NCBI GenBank assembly: GCA_963716215.1
Contig: OY970298.1
Span: forward strand, 3,596,001 to 3,660,000
DNA: 64,000 nucleotides
Direction: 5' to 3'
Source of the DNA: JACVRW01 sp963716215
Lineage (GTDB): Bacteria; Actinomycetota; Thermoleophilia; Solirubrobacterales; Thermoleophilaceae
The position numbers and the translations under genes were made by a program. A model generated the notes under the pieces. It did not search any database, was not told the DNA's origin, and saw nothing but the letters and a program-made list of their open reading frames with translations. Shown here one piece after another: positions 18,781-29,295 of this stretch (position 1 is the stretch's first letter; each line of letters begins with the position of its first letter).

Positions 18781-18859
18781 CGACCCTTCGGTTAGCCGCT
18801 GCAACGGAGGGTGGTAGTCCAGGCGCCCGCATGTGACGCCGAACGGAGCACACCCCCCG

Positions 18860-19480
18860 TTAGCGCCGCATTGCGAGCACCACGGCCGCCCCGAGCACGA
18901 ACGAGAGCGGATGCTCGGGCCCGTACCAGTCGAGCGAGAACGGCAGCAGCGCCACGAAGCCCAGCGCCGCCACGCCGACCAAGATGCGGTCGCGGCGCCG
19001 CAGCCCGCTCGCGAAGAGCGCCCCGAGCGTGGCTCCGAGCACGCAGGAGATGCCGAAGTCCGGGTCGTCGGCCGCGGCCTCGGCCCCGGCGGAGCCCAGC
19101 GCCACGGCCACACCGATGATCGCGTAGGCCAGCAGCGCCGACCCGATGTGCCCAACCGCCACGGCGGCCCACCAGAGCGCGGCTCCCTCCAGCCGCACGA
19201 ACGCGATCGCCGCGATCGCCGTCAAGGCAATCTGGGGCACGGCCAGGCCCTCGACCACGAGCCCGCTCGTGAGCAGCCGCCAGACCTCGCCGTCGGCGAT
19301 CTGGTCGGCGCTCGACTGGAGCGAGGCGATCTCGACCGTCCCGGACCGCTCCAGGACGGTGACGACGATGACGGCCAGGAAGTAGGCCGCGGCGAGCGCG
19401 GCCGCTACTGCGCTACCCGGGCGGCTAGCCCGAGGTGACCTTGAGGAAGGCCTCGTAGCGGGTGACCTCGCGCTCCGCAC
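18860..19480 (-). CDS. Rhomboid-like membrane protein
   Basis: About 206 residues with six hydrophobic segments. The order recalls rhomboid proteases: GEVWRLLTSGLV after the first helix, a GISCVLGATLGALFASG segment where the GxSx catalytic serine would sit, and EHPLSFVLGAAVV in the last helix where the histidine would be. This fits the actinobacterial rhomboid-like group; activity is unproven. The start is uncertain. There is no usable start codon right before the first helix, and the nearest GTG (19480) lies inside atpC, giving a 56-base overlap. It would then be the last gene of the ATP synthase operon. Confidence 0.6.
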   Translation of the reverse strand: MRSARSPATRPSSRSPRASRPGSAVAAALAAAYFLAVIVVTVLERSGTVEIASLQSSADQIADGEVWRLLTSGLVVEGLAVPQIALTAIAAIAFVRLEGAALWWAAVAVGHIGSALLAYAIIGVAVALGSAGAEAAADDPDFGISCVLGATLGALFASGLRRRDRILVGVAALGFVALLPFSLDWYGPEHPLSFVLGAAVVLAMRR

Positions 19481-19835
19481 GGGCCTGCTCCTCCGACCCG
19501 TCCTCGGCCCGCTCGGCCGCCTCGCGGGCCTCCTTGAGGCGCGCTTCGAACGCCGAGCGGTCGATGTCATCCGGCGCGATCGCCTCCTCCACCAGCACGA
19601 GCGCGGAGTTGTCGACCACCTGCAGGTAGCCCTCGCCCTGCGCGAAGCGCACCACGTCGTTGTCCGACTTGTAGAGGCGCAGCTCGGTCGGCTCGAGGAT
19701 CGCCATCAGCGGCGCGTGGTTGGCGAGCACGCCGATCGAGCCGGTGGTGGTGCGGGTGGAGACCATCTCCACCTCGTCCTCGAAGACCTTCCCCTCCGGC
19801 GTCAGGACCTCGACCGGGAAGCTATTCCTCGCCAT
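19425..19835 (-). CDS. atpC: F1Fo ATP synthase subunit epsilon
   Basis: 136 residues. The N-terminal beta-sandwich is typical (FPVEVLTPEGKVFEDEVEMVS, TTGSIGVLANHAPLMAILEP), followed by a C-terminal helical region rich in Glu/Arg/Ala. Epsilon sits on the central stalk and regulates hydrolysis. ATG 19835 lies inside the end of atpD (14-base overlap), implying translational coupling. It is the last ATPase subunit gene in the operon. Confidence 0.95.
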   Translation of the reverse strand: MARNSFPVEVLTPEGKVFEDEVEMVSTRTTTGSIGVLANHAPLMAILEPTELRLYKSDNDVVRFAQGEGYLQVVDNSALVLVEEAIAPDDIDRSAFEARLKEAREAAERAEDGSEEQARAEREVTRYEAFLKVTSG

Positions 19836-21315
19836 CGTCGTCCTTGGGGGCCTCGTCGTCCTTGGCGCCCTCGTCGTCCTGCTTGGGGGCCTCGTCGCGC
19901 GAGCCGCGCGCCGCCTCGACGACGTCGTCGATCGTGCCCTTCAGCAGGAACGCCCGCTCGGGGATGTCGTCGTGCTTGCCCTCGATGATCTCCTTGAACG
20001 AGCGCACCGTCTCCTCGACCGGCACGTAGGCGCCCGGGGTGCCCGTGAACTGCTCGGCCACGAAGAACGGCTGGGAGAGGAAGCGCTCGACTCGGCGGGC
20101 GCGTTGGACGGTCACACGGTCCTCGTCCGAGAGCTCCTCGATGCCGAGGATGGCGATGATGTCCTGCAGCTCGCGGTAGCGCTGCAGGATCTCGCGCACC
20201 TGGTTGGCCACGTCGAAGTGCTCCTGACCGACGATGTCGGCCTTGAGGATCGTCGAGGTGGAGTCGAGCGGGTCGACCGCCGGGTAGATCCCCTTCTCCG
20301 AGATCGCGCGCGACAGCGTGGTGGTCGCGTTCAGGTGCGCGAACACCGACGCCGGGGCGGGGTCGGTCAGGTCGTCCGCGGGCACGTAGATCGCCTGGAT
20401 CGAGGTGACGGAGCCCTGGCGCGTGGAGGTGATGCGCTCCTGGAGCTGGCCCATCTCGGTCTCGAGCGTGGGCTGGTAGCCGACCTGGGAGGGCATCCGG
20501 CCCAGCAGCGCCGACACCTCCGAGCCCGCCTGCACGAAGCGGAAGATGTTGTCGATGAAGAGCAGCACGTCCTGCCCGCCCTGCTCGCGGAAGTACTCCG
20601 CCATCGTCAGGCCGGACAGCGCCACACGCATGCGCGCGCCGGGCGGCTCGTTCATCTGGCCGAACACGAGCATGGTCTTGTCGATCACGCCCGACTCGGT
20701 CATCTCGAGCCAGAGGTCATTGCCCTCGCGCGAGCGCTCGCCCACGCCGCAGAAGGCGGACAATCCGCCGTGCTCCTTGGCGAGGTTGTGGATCAGCTCC
20801 TGGATCAGCACCGTCTTGCCAACGCCGGCGCCGCCGAACAGCCCGACCTTGCCGCCCTTGGCGTAGGGCGCGAGCAGGTCCACGACCTTGATGCCGGTCT
20901 CGAAGACCTCGCGCGTGGGCGTGAGGTCCTCAACGTTCGGCGCGGGCCGGTGGATCGGCCAGCGCTCCTCGGTCTTGACCTCGCCGCCGTCGTCGATCGG
21001 CTCGCCGAGCAGGTTGAAGATGCGCCCCAGCGTCCCGTCGCCGACGGGCACCGTGATCGGGCCGCCGGTGTCGCGCACCTCGATGCCGCGCGCGAGCCCG
21101 TCGGTGGCGTCCATGGCTACGGCGCGCACGCGGTCGTCGCCCAGGTGCTGCTGCACCTCGAGGACGAGCGTGGTGGGCTCGCCGTCGCGCTCGAGGTCCA
21201 CCTCGAGCGCGTTGTAGATCTCCGGCAGGTGCTCTGCGGGGAAGGCGACCTCCACGACGACACCCTGGATCTCCTCCACGGTCCCGGCGTTCTCGGTCTG
21301 TGTTGCTGCTTCCAC
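19822..21315 (-). CDS. atpD: F1Fo ATP synthase subunit beta (catalytic)
   Basis: 497 residues, about 37 more than E. coli beta. Start is GTG 21315 with AAGGAG nine bases upstream; the frame is open far beyond but only mirrors atpG and atpA. Walker A GGAGVGKT at about 161-168, the GERSREGNDL loop, the LLFIDNIFRF Walker B strand and the DELSEED-like stretch (here EELSDEDR) are all intact. The last roughly 25 residues form an acidic tail (EAPKQDDEGAKDDEAPKDDD) absent from typical beta subunits. Located in the F1 head. Confidence 0.97.
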   Translation of the reverse strand: MEAATQTENAGTVEEIQGVVVEVAFPAEHLPEIYNALEVDLERDGEPTTLVLEVQQHLGDDRVRAVAMDATDGLARGIEVRDTGGPITVPVGDGTLGRIFNLLGEPIDDGGEVKTEERWPIHRPAPNVEDLTPTREVFETGIKVVDLLAPYAKGGKVGLFGGAGVGKTVLIQELIHNLAKEHGGLSAFCGVGERSREGNDLWLEMTESGVIDKTMLVFGQMNEPPGARMRVALSGLTMAEYFREQGGQDVLLFIDNIFRFVQAGSEVSALLGRMPSQVGYQPTLETEMGQLQERITSTRQGSVTSIQAIYVPADDLTDPAPASVFAHLNATTTLSRAISEKGIYPAVDPLDSTSTILKADIVGQEHFDVANQVREILQRYRELQDIIAILGIEELSDEDRVTVQRARRVERFLSQPFFVAEQFTGTPGAYVPVEETVRSFKEIIEGKHDDIPERAFLLKGTIDDVVEAARGSRDEAPKQDDEGAKDDEAPKDDDGEE

Positions 21316-21335
21316 GAAATCAGTCTCCTTGTTGA

Positions 21336-22229
21336 CTATCGAAGGCCTTCGGCACCGGCCACGACTTCCATGATCTCCTGCGTGATCTCGGCCTGGCGCT
21401 GGCGGTTGGCCTCGAGCGTGAGGTCGTCGATCATCTCCCCGGCGTTGTCGGAGGCGCTGCGCATCGCGCTCATGCGGGCGCCGTGCTCCGAGGCCGTCGA
21501 CTCCAGCAGCGCCCGGTAGATCGAGATCTCGACGTAGTCGGGCACCAGCCGGGCGAGGATCTCCTCGGGGTCCGGCTCGTAGATCCAGAGCGCACGCGAA
21601 TGCGGGTCGTCGTCGTCCTCGTCGTCGTCGCCGAGCACGTCGGCCTGCTGCAGCGGCAGCAGCGTCTCGTGACGCACCTCCTGGTTCACCGCTGAGATGT
21701 AGCCGTTGTAGAAGATCTCGACGCGGTCGACCTTGTCGTCGACGTACGCGGACGTGAGCCCGTCGGCGATCGCGCGGGCGTCGGCGAAGGCGGGCCGGTC
21801 GGTGAAGCCCGCCCAGCTGCCGCCCAGCTCCAGCTCGCGGAACTCGAGCGACGAGATGCCGCGCCGACCCGAGGCGTACCAGAGCACCTTGGCGCCCTCC
21901 GAGCGCACCTCGGCAGCGCGCCGGTTGCCGGCGCGGATGATCTGCGAGTTGAACGGGCCGGCCAGGCCGCGGTCGCCGGTCACCAGCAGGATCCCGACGG
22001 TCGACACCTGCTCCTTCTCCTGCAGGATCGGCAGGTTGGGGATGTTGTCCGCCGCCTGCGAGGCGCGCGAGGTCATCCGCCTGATCGCATCCGCGTAGGG
22101 CCGCAGCGACTCGATGCGCTGCTCGGCACGCCGCAACCGCGCGGCGGAGATCATCTCCATCGCCCGCGTGATCTTGCGGATGTTCTTGACCGACGCGATG
22201 CGGCCGCGGATGTCCTTCAGCGACGCCAT
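21336..22229 (-). CDS. atpG: F1Fo ATP synthase subunit gamma
   Basis: 297 residues. N-terminal coiled coil begins ASLKDIRGRIASVKNIRKITRAMEMIS-type sequence and the C-terminal coil ends in NRQRQAEITQEIMEVVAGA, as in all gamma subunits. The Rossmann-like middle carries VGILLVTGDRGLAGPFN. An acidic insert (LGDDDEDDDDPHSR, about 198-211) interrupts the central domain. Gamma is the rotating shaft coupling the c-ring to catalysis. Separated from atpA by 3 bases and from atpD by 20 bases. Confidence 0.96.
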   Translation of the reverse strand: MASLKDIRGRIASVKNIRKITRAMEMISAARLRRAEQRIESLRPYADAIRRMTSRASQAADNIPNLPILQEKEQVSTVGILLVTGDRGLAGPFNSQIIRAGNRRAAEVRSEGAKVLWYASGRRGISSLEFRELELGGSWAGFTDRPAFADARAIADGLTSAYVDDKVDRVEIFYNGYISAVNQEVRHETLLPLQQADVLGDDDEDDDDPHSRALWIYEPDPEEILARLVPDYVEISIYRALLESTASEHGARMSAMRSASDNAGEMIDDLTLEANRQRQAEITQEIMEVVAGAEGLR

Positions 22230-22232
22230 CGG

Positions 22233-23915
<1,683 letters not shown>

Positions 23916-23927
23916 TTCGGAGACTCC

Positions 23928-24461
23928 TTACGCCGCCTTGGCGACTTGCTTTCGAAGTTGTTCGAGTCGGTTGCGCACCGTCGCGTCGAGCACCATGTTC
24001 CCCACGCGAACCATCAGCCCCCCGAGCACGTCCGGGTCGACCTTCGAGGACAGCTCCACGCGCCTACCGGTCTGCTCCTCGATCCGCTGTCCGATCTCCT
24101 CGGCGAGGCCCTCGTCGAGCTCGGTGGCGCTCGTCACGGTAACCGGCAGCAGCTTGTTCTCCTCGGCCCAGAGCGAGTCGAAGGTCCGCCGGATTCGGAA
24201 CAGCACCGGCATCCGGTGGCGCTCGGCCAGGAGCTCGAGGAAGTTGACGAAGCGCTCGTCGGCGTCGCTCACGATCCGCCGCACCCCGTCCTTCTTCTCC
24301 TCGCTCGAGAAGTAGGGCGAGAACAGGAACAGTTGCAGGTTGCGATCCTCCTCGAGGGCGTCGCCGAACTCGCCGAGCTCGTCGTGCACGCGGTCGAGGA
24401 CGTCGTTGTCCTTGGCGACCTCGAACAGCGCACGCGCGTAGACCTCGGCGATCTCCTCCAT
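23928..24461 (-). CDS. atpH: F1Fo ATP synthase subunit delta
   Basis: 177 residues, usual length for delta/OSCP. N-terminal helical bundle (EIAEVYARALFEVAKDNDVLDRVHDEL) and C-terminal part with KLLPVTVTSATELDEGL and VDPDVLGGLMVRVGNMVLDATVRNRLEQLR, the conserved OSCP ending. It joins the F1 head to the b-subunit stator. Two bases separate it from atpF. Confidence 0.95.
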   Translation of the reverse strand: MEEIAEVYARALFEVAKDNDVLDRVHDELGEFGDALEEDRNLQLFLFSPYFSSEEKKDGVRRIVSDADERFVNFLELLAERHRMPVLFRIRRTFDSLWAEENKLLPVTVTSATELDEGLAEEIGQRIEEQTGRRVELSSKVDPDVLGGLMVRVGNMVLDATVRNRLEQLRKQVAKAA

Positions 24462-24463
24462 GC

Positions 24464-25060
24464 CTAGTTCCTGCTCTCCTTGCCTGCCAGCGTGGAGAAG
24501 TCGACCTCGCCGAGGGCCTCCTCGATCAGGCGCCGGTGATCGTCCGGGGTCAGCGACTTGCGCGTGACCTTCTCGGTCGCGATCACCGTCAGGTTGGCGA
24601 CCTCCTTGCGGATCTCGTCCAGCGCCCGACGCGTCTCGGCCTCGATGTCGCGGCGGGTGGCTGCCATCAGCTCCTCGCGCTGCTGGGTCGCCTGCGCCTT
24701 CGTCTCGTCGGCCAGCGAGTCGGCGGCCTTGCGGGCCCGCACGGTGATGTCCTCGGCCTGCTCACGTGCCTCCCGCAGCCGCGCGCGGTACTCCTCGAGC
24801 AGGTCGTCCGCCTCGCGCCTGGCGCGGGCCGCGTCCTCAATCGAGTCCTCGATCGCCTTGCGCCGCTTGTCGAGCGCCTCCGCGATGCGGGGGAACGCGA
24901 GCTTGTTCAGCAGGTAGAGGGTGACGCCGAAGGCGAGCAGCGTCCAGATCATCAGCCCGACGTTGGGGCTGACCAGGAAGTTGCCGCTCTCCTCCTCGGC
25001 TGCGGCCCCGCCCTCCTGGGCGAACAGCAGGACGCTCGCGATGTCGCCGACGAGATCCAT
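24464..25060 (-). CDS. atpF: F1Fo ATP synthase subunit b
   Basis: 198 residues. A single TM helix (about 34-53, GLMIWTLLAFGVTLYLLNKL) followed by a long charged amphipathic helix (residues 60-175) with the right-handed coiled-coil pattern of the stator. The N-terminal 30 residues before the helix are longer than in E. coli b and Glu/Ala-rich. Single b gene, so presumably a homodimer. One base separates it from atpE. Confidence 0.94.
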   Translation of the reverse strand: MDLVGDIASVLLFAQEGGAAAEEESGNFLVSPNVGLMIWTLLAFGVTLYLLNKLAFPRIAEALDKRRKAIEDSIEDAARARREADDLLEEYRARLREAREQAEDITVRARKAADSLADETKAQATQQREELMAATRRDIEAETRRALDEIRKEVANLTVIATEKVTRKSLTPDDHRRLIEEALGEVDFSTLAGKESRN

Positions 25061-25061
25061 C

Positions 25062-25334
25062 TCAGGCGGACAGGAAGAACGCGATCAGGCCGAAGATGAA
25101 CGCGTAGAAGACGATCGCCTCGGTGAGGGCGAAGCCGAGCCACTGGATGCTCGTGATCTCGTCGCGCATCTCGGGCTGACGGGTGACCGACTCGATCACC
25201 TTGCCGAAGATGTAGCCGACGCCGATGCCGGGGCCGATCGTGCCCAGGCCGGCGCCGACGCCGAGGGCGATCGCCCTCAGACCGTCGGTGTTGTCCGCAG
25301 CCTGAGCAATGGGTGTCAGTAGTGCCAGATCCAT
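25062..25334 (-). CDS. atpE: F1Fo ATP synthase subunit c
   Basis: 90 residues with two TM helices. The first is the glycine-rich GVGAGLGTIGPGIGVGYIFG; the polar loop has ESVTRQPEM; the second carries the ion-binding Glu72 (LGFALTEAIVFYAFIFG). No Na+-type Q/S/ET pattern is obvious, so proton coupling is likely. An N-terminal stretch of about 18 residues precedes helix 1 and may be a membrane-insertion signal. Confidence 0.96.
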   Translation of the reverse strand: MDLALLTPIAQAADNTDGLRAIALGVGAGLGTIGPGIGVGYIFGKVIESVTRQPEMRDEITSIQWLGFALTEAIVFYAFIFGLIAFFLSA

Positions 25335-25343
25335 GGGTCCTCC

Positions 25344-26243
25344 TTAATGACCCCCGGCGGTTGCCTCGCCGAAGTAAATAGACGTGAGCGTGGCGAAGAT
25401 GAAGGCCTGCAGCGTTGCGATAAGGCCGACCTCGAGCATGAAGAACGCGATCGCGACCGGCAGGGTGATCCACCCGAGCACGGCCACGCCGAGCAGCACG
25501 GCCAGCCCGCCGCCCATGAACAGGATCAGCAGGTGGCCGGCCAGGATGTTCGCGAACAGTCGGACGGACAGGGAGATGATCCGCATGAACTGGGAGATCA
25601 CCTCGATGAAGAAGATCGGGACCGCCGCGGGGCCGCTGACGCCCGCGGGGAGCCAGCCCTTTACGTACTTGACCGGGCCGTGGGCCCTGATGCCCTCGAC
25701 CTGGTAGAGGACGAAGACGGTCAGCGTCAGCACCAGCGGGATGGAGAGGTTGGCGGTGGCCGCGTAGAGGGCGAAGGCTGGGAAGTCGATCCCGGCTATC
25801 TCGATCGTCTCCTCGGTATTCACCGGCAGCGGGATGTAGCCGAGCATGTTCGAGAACCAGATGAAGAAGAACAGCGTGGCCACGAGCGGGAACCACTTCG
25901 CCGCTGCCTCCGAGGGCATGTTGTTGCGGGCGATCTGGTTGTGCGTGAGCTCGTAGGCGCTCTCGACGATGGTCTGCGTGCGGTTCGGCTTGTCCTGCAT
26001 GCGCCTCGCGACGAACACCATCGCCCCGATCGTCAGGCCACACGCGATCAGCAGGTAGAGGACGGCCTTGTTGAACGACAGGTCGATGCCGCCGATCTTG
26101 ATCTCGATCCAGGGCTCGAGCTTGAATTCGTTCTGGGGCTTGAAGTGGTCGTTCTCGCCCTCCGAGCCGAACATCACGAAGAGGGCGATGGCGATGGCCA
26201 GCCAGATGCCGACGCCGATCAGGAACTTGTTGCGGGTGCTCAC
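25344..26243 (-). CDS. atpB: F1Fo ATP synthase subunit a
   Basis: 299 residues with about six TM helices. The essential Arg is in SLSVRLFANILAGHLLI, and the C-terminal helix has the LQAFIFATLTSIYFGEA motif. GTG 26243 overlaps the stop of the preceding gene (GTGA), implying coupled translation. Forms the proton half-channels against the c-ring. Confidence 0.96.
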   Translation of the reverse strand: MSTRNKFLIGVGIWLAIAIALFVMFGSEGENDHFKPQNEFKLEPWIEIKIGGIDLSFNKAVLYLLIACGLTIGAMVFVARRMQDKPNRTQTIVESAYELTHNQIARNNMPSEAAAKWFPLVATLFFFIWFSNMLGYIPLPVNTEETIEIAGIDFPAFALYAATANLSIPLVLTLTVFVLYQVEGIRAHGPVKYVKGWLPAGVSGPAAVPIFFIEVISQFMRIISLSVRLFANILAGHLLILFMGGGLAVLLGVAVLGWITLPVAIAFFMLEVGLIATLQAFIFATLTSIYFGEATAGGH

Positions 26244-26635
26244 GGCCGGCCCGCCTCGAACGGCCTAATGATCATCTGCCCACTGAAGTACACGGTGAAG
26301 AGAGCGACCGAGAGGATCGCCGCCGACAGGCCGGCCTCGCGCTCCGCGAGCCCGACGATGAAGATCGAGCCCGCGACGATCCAGCCGCGGGCGATCATCG
26401 AGGCCGTCAGCAGGCCCGCGACCGTGCGCGGATCATCGGATGCCCGGGCGCGCTTCTCGATGAGGGCCTGTACCCCGCGCTGCACGAGCCAACCGAACGC
26501 CGCGCCGACGTACCCGAGCATGGGCAGGCCGGCCGCCACGAAAATGGGCAGCGCCAGCGCCAGCACGGCGAGGTCGAGGAATCGCAGCATGCGCAGCGGC
26601 ATGGGATCGGATGCTTTCAGAGCGTGCGTCGTCAA
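26240..26635 (-). CDS. AtpI/AtpZ-position small membrane protein
   Basis: 131 residues with three to four TM helices (about 17-36, 38-52, 77-94, 103-122). It is the first gene of the ATP synthase operon, in the place of atpI, and overlaps atpB by 4 bases. Sequence similarity to AtpI is weak to the eye, so the call rests on position and topology. AtpI-type proteins help c-ring assembly or Mg2+ supply. An internal Met (PMPLRMLRF, residue 15) is an alternative start. Confidence 0.65.
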   Translation of the reverse strand: MTTHALKASDPMPLRMLRFLDLAVLALALPIFVAAGLPMLGYVGAAFGWLVQRGVQALIEKRARASDDPRTVAGLLTASMIARGWIVAGSIFIVGLAEREAGLSAAILSVALFTVYFSGQMIIRPFEAGRP

Positions 26636-26712
26636 GGGGTGTCGCAGGGAGGCGACGGTCCGGCGGCGTCTTGATGCTCCCCCGCGGGGCAGGAACGGTA
26701 CATCACACGTCG

Positions 26713-26733
26713 ACTTTGTGACTACTTTGTGAC
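26713..26733. promoter_or_regulatory. Tandem 10-bp direct repeat ACTTTGTGAC, 11-base period
   Basis: ACTTTGTGAC occurs at 26713-26722 and again at 26724-26733. The period of 11 bases, one helical turn, is how OmpR/PhoP-type response regulators recognise DNA. The site lies in the 145-base divergent region between the ATP synthase operon and the GH26-like gene, so it could act on either promoter. The rest of this gap (26636-26780) shows nothing I recognise. Confidence 0.4.
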
Positions 26734-26780
26734 AGTTGGCTCGCGGGGTCTGAGCCAGTCTCGGTTAGGGTCGCCTCAAC

Positions 26781-27780
26781 ATGCGCATCCGCCTAATCGC
26801 CCTCACCGTCGCCCTCGCCCTCGTGCTCCCCGCCGCCGCGGCCGCCGCTCCGTACACCGCGCCCGGCAACAAGGTCCTCTGGGGCGGCCAGGGCGGCTAC
26901 ACGCCCGGGTCGATCGGCGAGTTCGGCCGGCAGTCGGGCAAGCACCCCGCCGTCTTCAACTACTTCATCGACTGGCGCGGCGACTTCAACTGGCTCGCGC
27001 TGCGGTTGGCGGACGCCGAGCGGGCCGACTCGAACGCGATGCTCTCGGTCGGCACCGAGGAGACCGGGCTGTCGCTGCGCGACCTCGCCCGCGGCGGCGG
27101 CGACGGCTTCCTGGTCGGGCTCAACCGCCTGCTCGTCGAGCACGGCCGGGTGGTCTACCTGCGCCCGCTGTCGGAGATGAACAACTCCAACAACCCGTAC
27201 TCGGCCTACGACGACTCGGGCAACTCGCGCGGGCCGGCGTTCACGACGGCGTGGTTCAAGAAGGCCTGGCGGCGGCTGGCGCTGGTCGTCCGCGGCGGCG
27301 ACGTCGCGAAGATCAACCGCAAGCTGCGCCGGCTCGGCCTGCCGCCGGTGAAGACCGGCGCCGACGAGCTCGGCCGCCCGAAGGTCGCGCTCATGTGGGT
27401 CCCGCTCTCGTTCGGCAACCCGGAGATCGAGAAGAACCACCCCAATCACTTCTGGCCCGGGCAAGGGCTACGTGGACTGGGTCGGCACCACCTGGTACTC
27501 GATGTACCGCAACAGCTCGGCCTTCCACACCTTCTACAGCAACCGGCTGTGGCGCTCGAAGCCGTTCGCGTTCGCCGAGTGGGGCATCTGGGGGGCCGAC
27601 GTGCCGAGCTTCGTGGGCCAGTTCTTCGGCTTCCTGAAGTCCCACCCGCGGGTGCGGATGGCCGTCTACTACCAGTCGGCGTCGCTGAAGCCGGAGTTCG
27701 CGCTGAAGAACCACCCGGCCAGCCGGGCCGCGCTGCGCAGGGCGGTCAACTGGTCGCGCCTGACCGGCGTGGCGCCCTGA
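26781..27780 (+). pseudogene. Secreted GH26-like glycosidase, broken by one frameshift
   Basis: Reads from ATG 26781 with a signal peptide (MRIRLIALTVALALVLPAAA). The first 230 residues contain FNYFIDWRGDFNWLALR and YLRPLSEMNNSNNPYS, matching the acid/base strand of GH26 mannanase-like enzymes (RPxxEMN). At 27459-27461 (a GGG) one base is surplus: dropping it joins HFWPG to GKGYVDWVGTTWYSMYRN, and the rest (SKPFAFAEWGIWGAD with the nucleophile Glu) continues to TGA 27780. About 332 residues in total. Either a recent mutation or a sequence error; both halves are otherwise intact. Confidence 0.75.
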
Positions 27781-28187
27781 CGACGGGTTCCGGCGCCAGC
27801 ACCAGCACCTCCCCCGGGACGTGCGCGAACAGCCACTCCACCTCGGCGGCACCGAAGCACTCCAGTTGGCACCGCCAGCGTGTCGAAGCGCTCGCGCTCG
27901 ACAATGCTCGCCAGCGCCTGACGGTGGGAGCGCCCGCGCTCCATCCGCGAGTCCACGGGCACCCCCGCACGACTGGCCAGCTGGTCGATCAGCTCGAGCA
28001 TCGGCAGCGCCGTTTCGGCCTCGCGCAGGGTCGCGGCCGACTCGAGCGACAGGTGAGGGGGCACGACCACGAGATAGGTCGGGCACGAGCGTGGCGTCGC
28101 GGGCCCTCGCCAGCCGCCAGCGCGGCGTCGAGCGTCGGTCGCGACACGGTCGCACCGACGAAGGGAAAGAGGACGCGGCGAGCTCAC
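27746..28187 (-). pseudogene. Universal stress protein remnant with several frameshifts
   Basis: Pieces of one USP-like protein are spread over three frames: RVLFPFVGATVSRPTLDA, then ARARDATLVP, then TYLVVVPPHLSLESAATL to ERERFDTLAVP, then ECFGAAEVEWLFAHVPGEVLVLAPEP. Joining them needs single-base removals near 28177, 28111, 28081 and 27866. GTG 28187 overlaps the kdpD sensor-half stop (GTGA), so it was the last gene of the kdp operon. USPs bind nucleotides and partner with KdpD in some bacteria. Four indels in 440 bases suggest decay or poor local sequence. Confidence 0.6.
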
Positions 28188-29293
28188 GACCGCCGGCGCG
28201 CGCGGTCCGCCACCACGCGCACGTCCACGCCCGGAAGCTTGCGCAGCAGGCGATCCGGGAGCGACTCGGCGAGGCGCCGCAGGCCGGTGCGCGGCTGCGG
28301 CTGGCCGATCAGCACGTAGGTGGTGCCGCGCTCGGCCGCCACCCGCGCGGCGGTCTCCACCACGTCGTCCCCCTCCTCCACCAGCAGCTGCGCGCCCAGC
28401 ACCGACGCCAGGCCGCGCAGCGCCTCCAGCTGCTCCCGCTCGTCCCCCCGCGGCGGCGCGCCCGGCTTGGACACGTAGAGCAGGTCGAGCTCGGCCCCCA
28501 GCCGCTGAGCCGAGCGCCAGGCGCGGCGCACCAGCCGCTGCGATCGCGTGCGCGGCGTGACCAGCGCGAGCACCCGCTCGGCCACCGCCTGCGGGGCCGC
28601 GTCGGCGAGCAGCTCCTCGCGCGTGCCGAGCAGCTCGGCGGCCGGCGCCACGCGCTTCAGCTCCACCTCCTCCGCCGTCTGGCGCAGCACCACCTCGCGC
28701 AGCGCGGCCAGGTTCTCGATCCGGAAGAAGTGGTTCAGAGCGGCCGCGACCTGCTCGGGCGGGTACACCTTGCCCGCGCGCATCCGGGCGATCAGCGCCT
28801 CCGGTGTGAGGTCGACCAGCACCACCTCGTCGGCCGAGCCGAGCACCTGGTCAGGGAACGTCTCGCGCACCCTCACGCCGGTCAGCTCGGCGACCCGATC
28901 GTTGAGCGACTCCAGATGCTGGACGTTCACCGTCGAGAACACGTCGATGCCGGCATCGAGAACGTCGTCGATGTCCTCGTGGCGCTTCACGTGCTCCAAG
29001 CCGGGCGCGTTGGTGTGCGCGAGCTCGTCGATCAGGCAGAGGTCGGGCGCGCGCTGGAAGATCGCCGGCAGGTCCATCTCGTCCACGGCCGAGCCGCGGT
29101 GGTCGACCTGGCGCCGCGGTAGCCGCTCGAGCCCCACGGCCTGCGCCTCGGTCTCCTGGCGGGCGTGCGGCTCGAGGTAGCCGATCACTACGTCCCTGCC
29201 GGCCGCCTGCTCGGCGCGCCCCTCCTGGAGCATCCGGTAGGTCTTGCCGACCCCGGCCGCCATGCCCAGGAAGATCTTGTAGTGGCCGCGCAC
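28184..29293 (-). CDS. kdpD: KdpD N-terminal sensor half (KdpD domain plus USP domain), without kinase
   Basis: 369 residues. The N-terminal KdpD domain has Walker A GMAAGVGKT at about 10-18, Walker B-like LCLIDELAHTNAPG and the DVFSTVNVQHLESLND stretch, all conserved. A USP-like domain follows (about 245-365; LDLLYVSKPG, YVLIGQPQPRTGL). There are no TM helices, HisKA or HATPase parts; those are encoded 5 kb upstream on the same strand. In E. coli these regions are one 894-residue sensor of K+/turgor; the USP part binds c-di-AMP in some Gram-positives. GTG start, 2 bases after kdpB. Confidence 0.9.
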   Translation of the reverse strand: MRGHYKIFLGMAAGVGKTYRMLQEGRAEQAAGRDVVIGYLEPHARQETEAQAVGLERLPRRQVDHRGSAVDEMDLPAIFQRAPDLCLIDELAHTNAPGLEHVKRHEDIDDVLDAGIDVFSTVNVQHLESLNDRVAELTGVRVRETFPDQVLGSADEVVLVDLTPEALIARMRAGKVYPPEQVAAALNHFFRIENLAALREVVLRQTAEEVELKRVAPAAELLGTREELLADAAPQAVAERVLALVTPRTRSQRLVRRAWRSAQRLGAELDLLYVSKPGAPPRGDEREQLEALRGLASVLGAQLLVEEGDDVVETAARVAAERGTTYVLIGQPQPRTGLRRLAESLPDRLLRKLPGVDVRVVADRARRRS

Positions 29294-29295
29294 AT

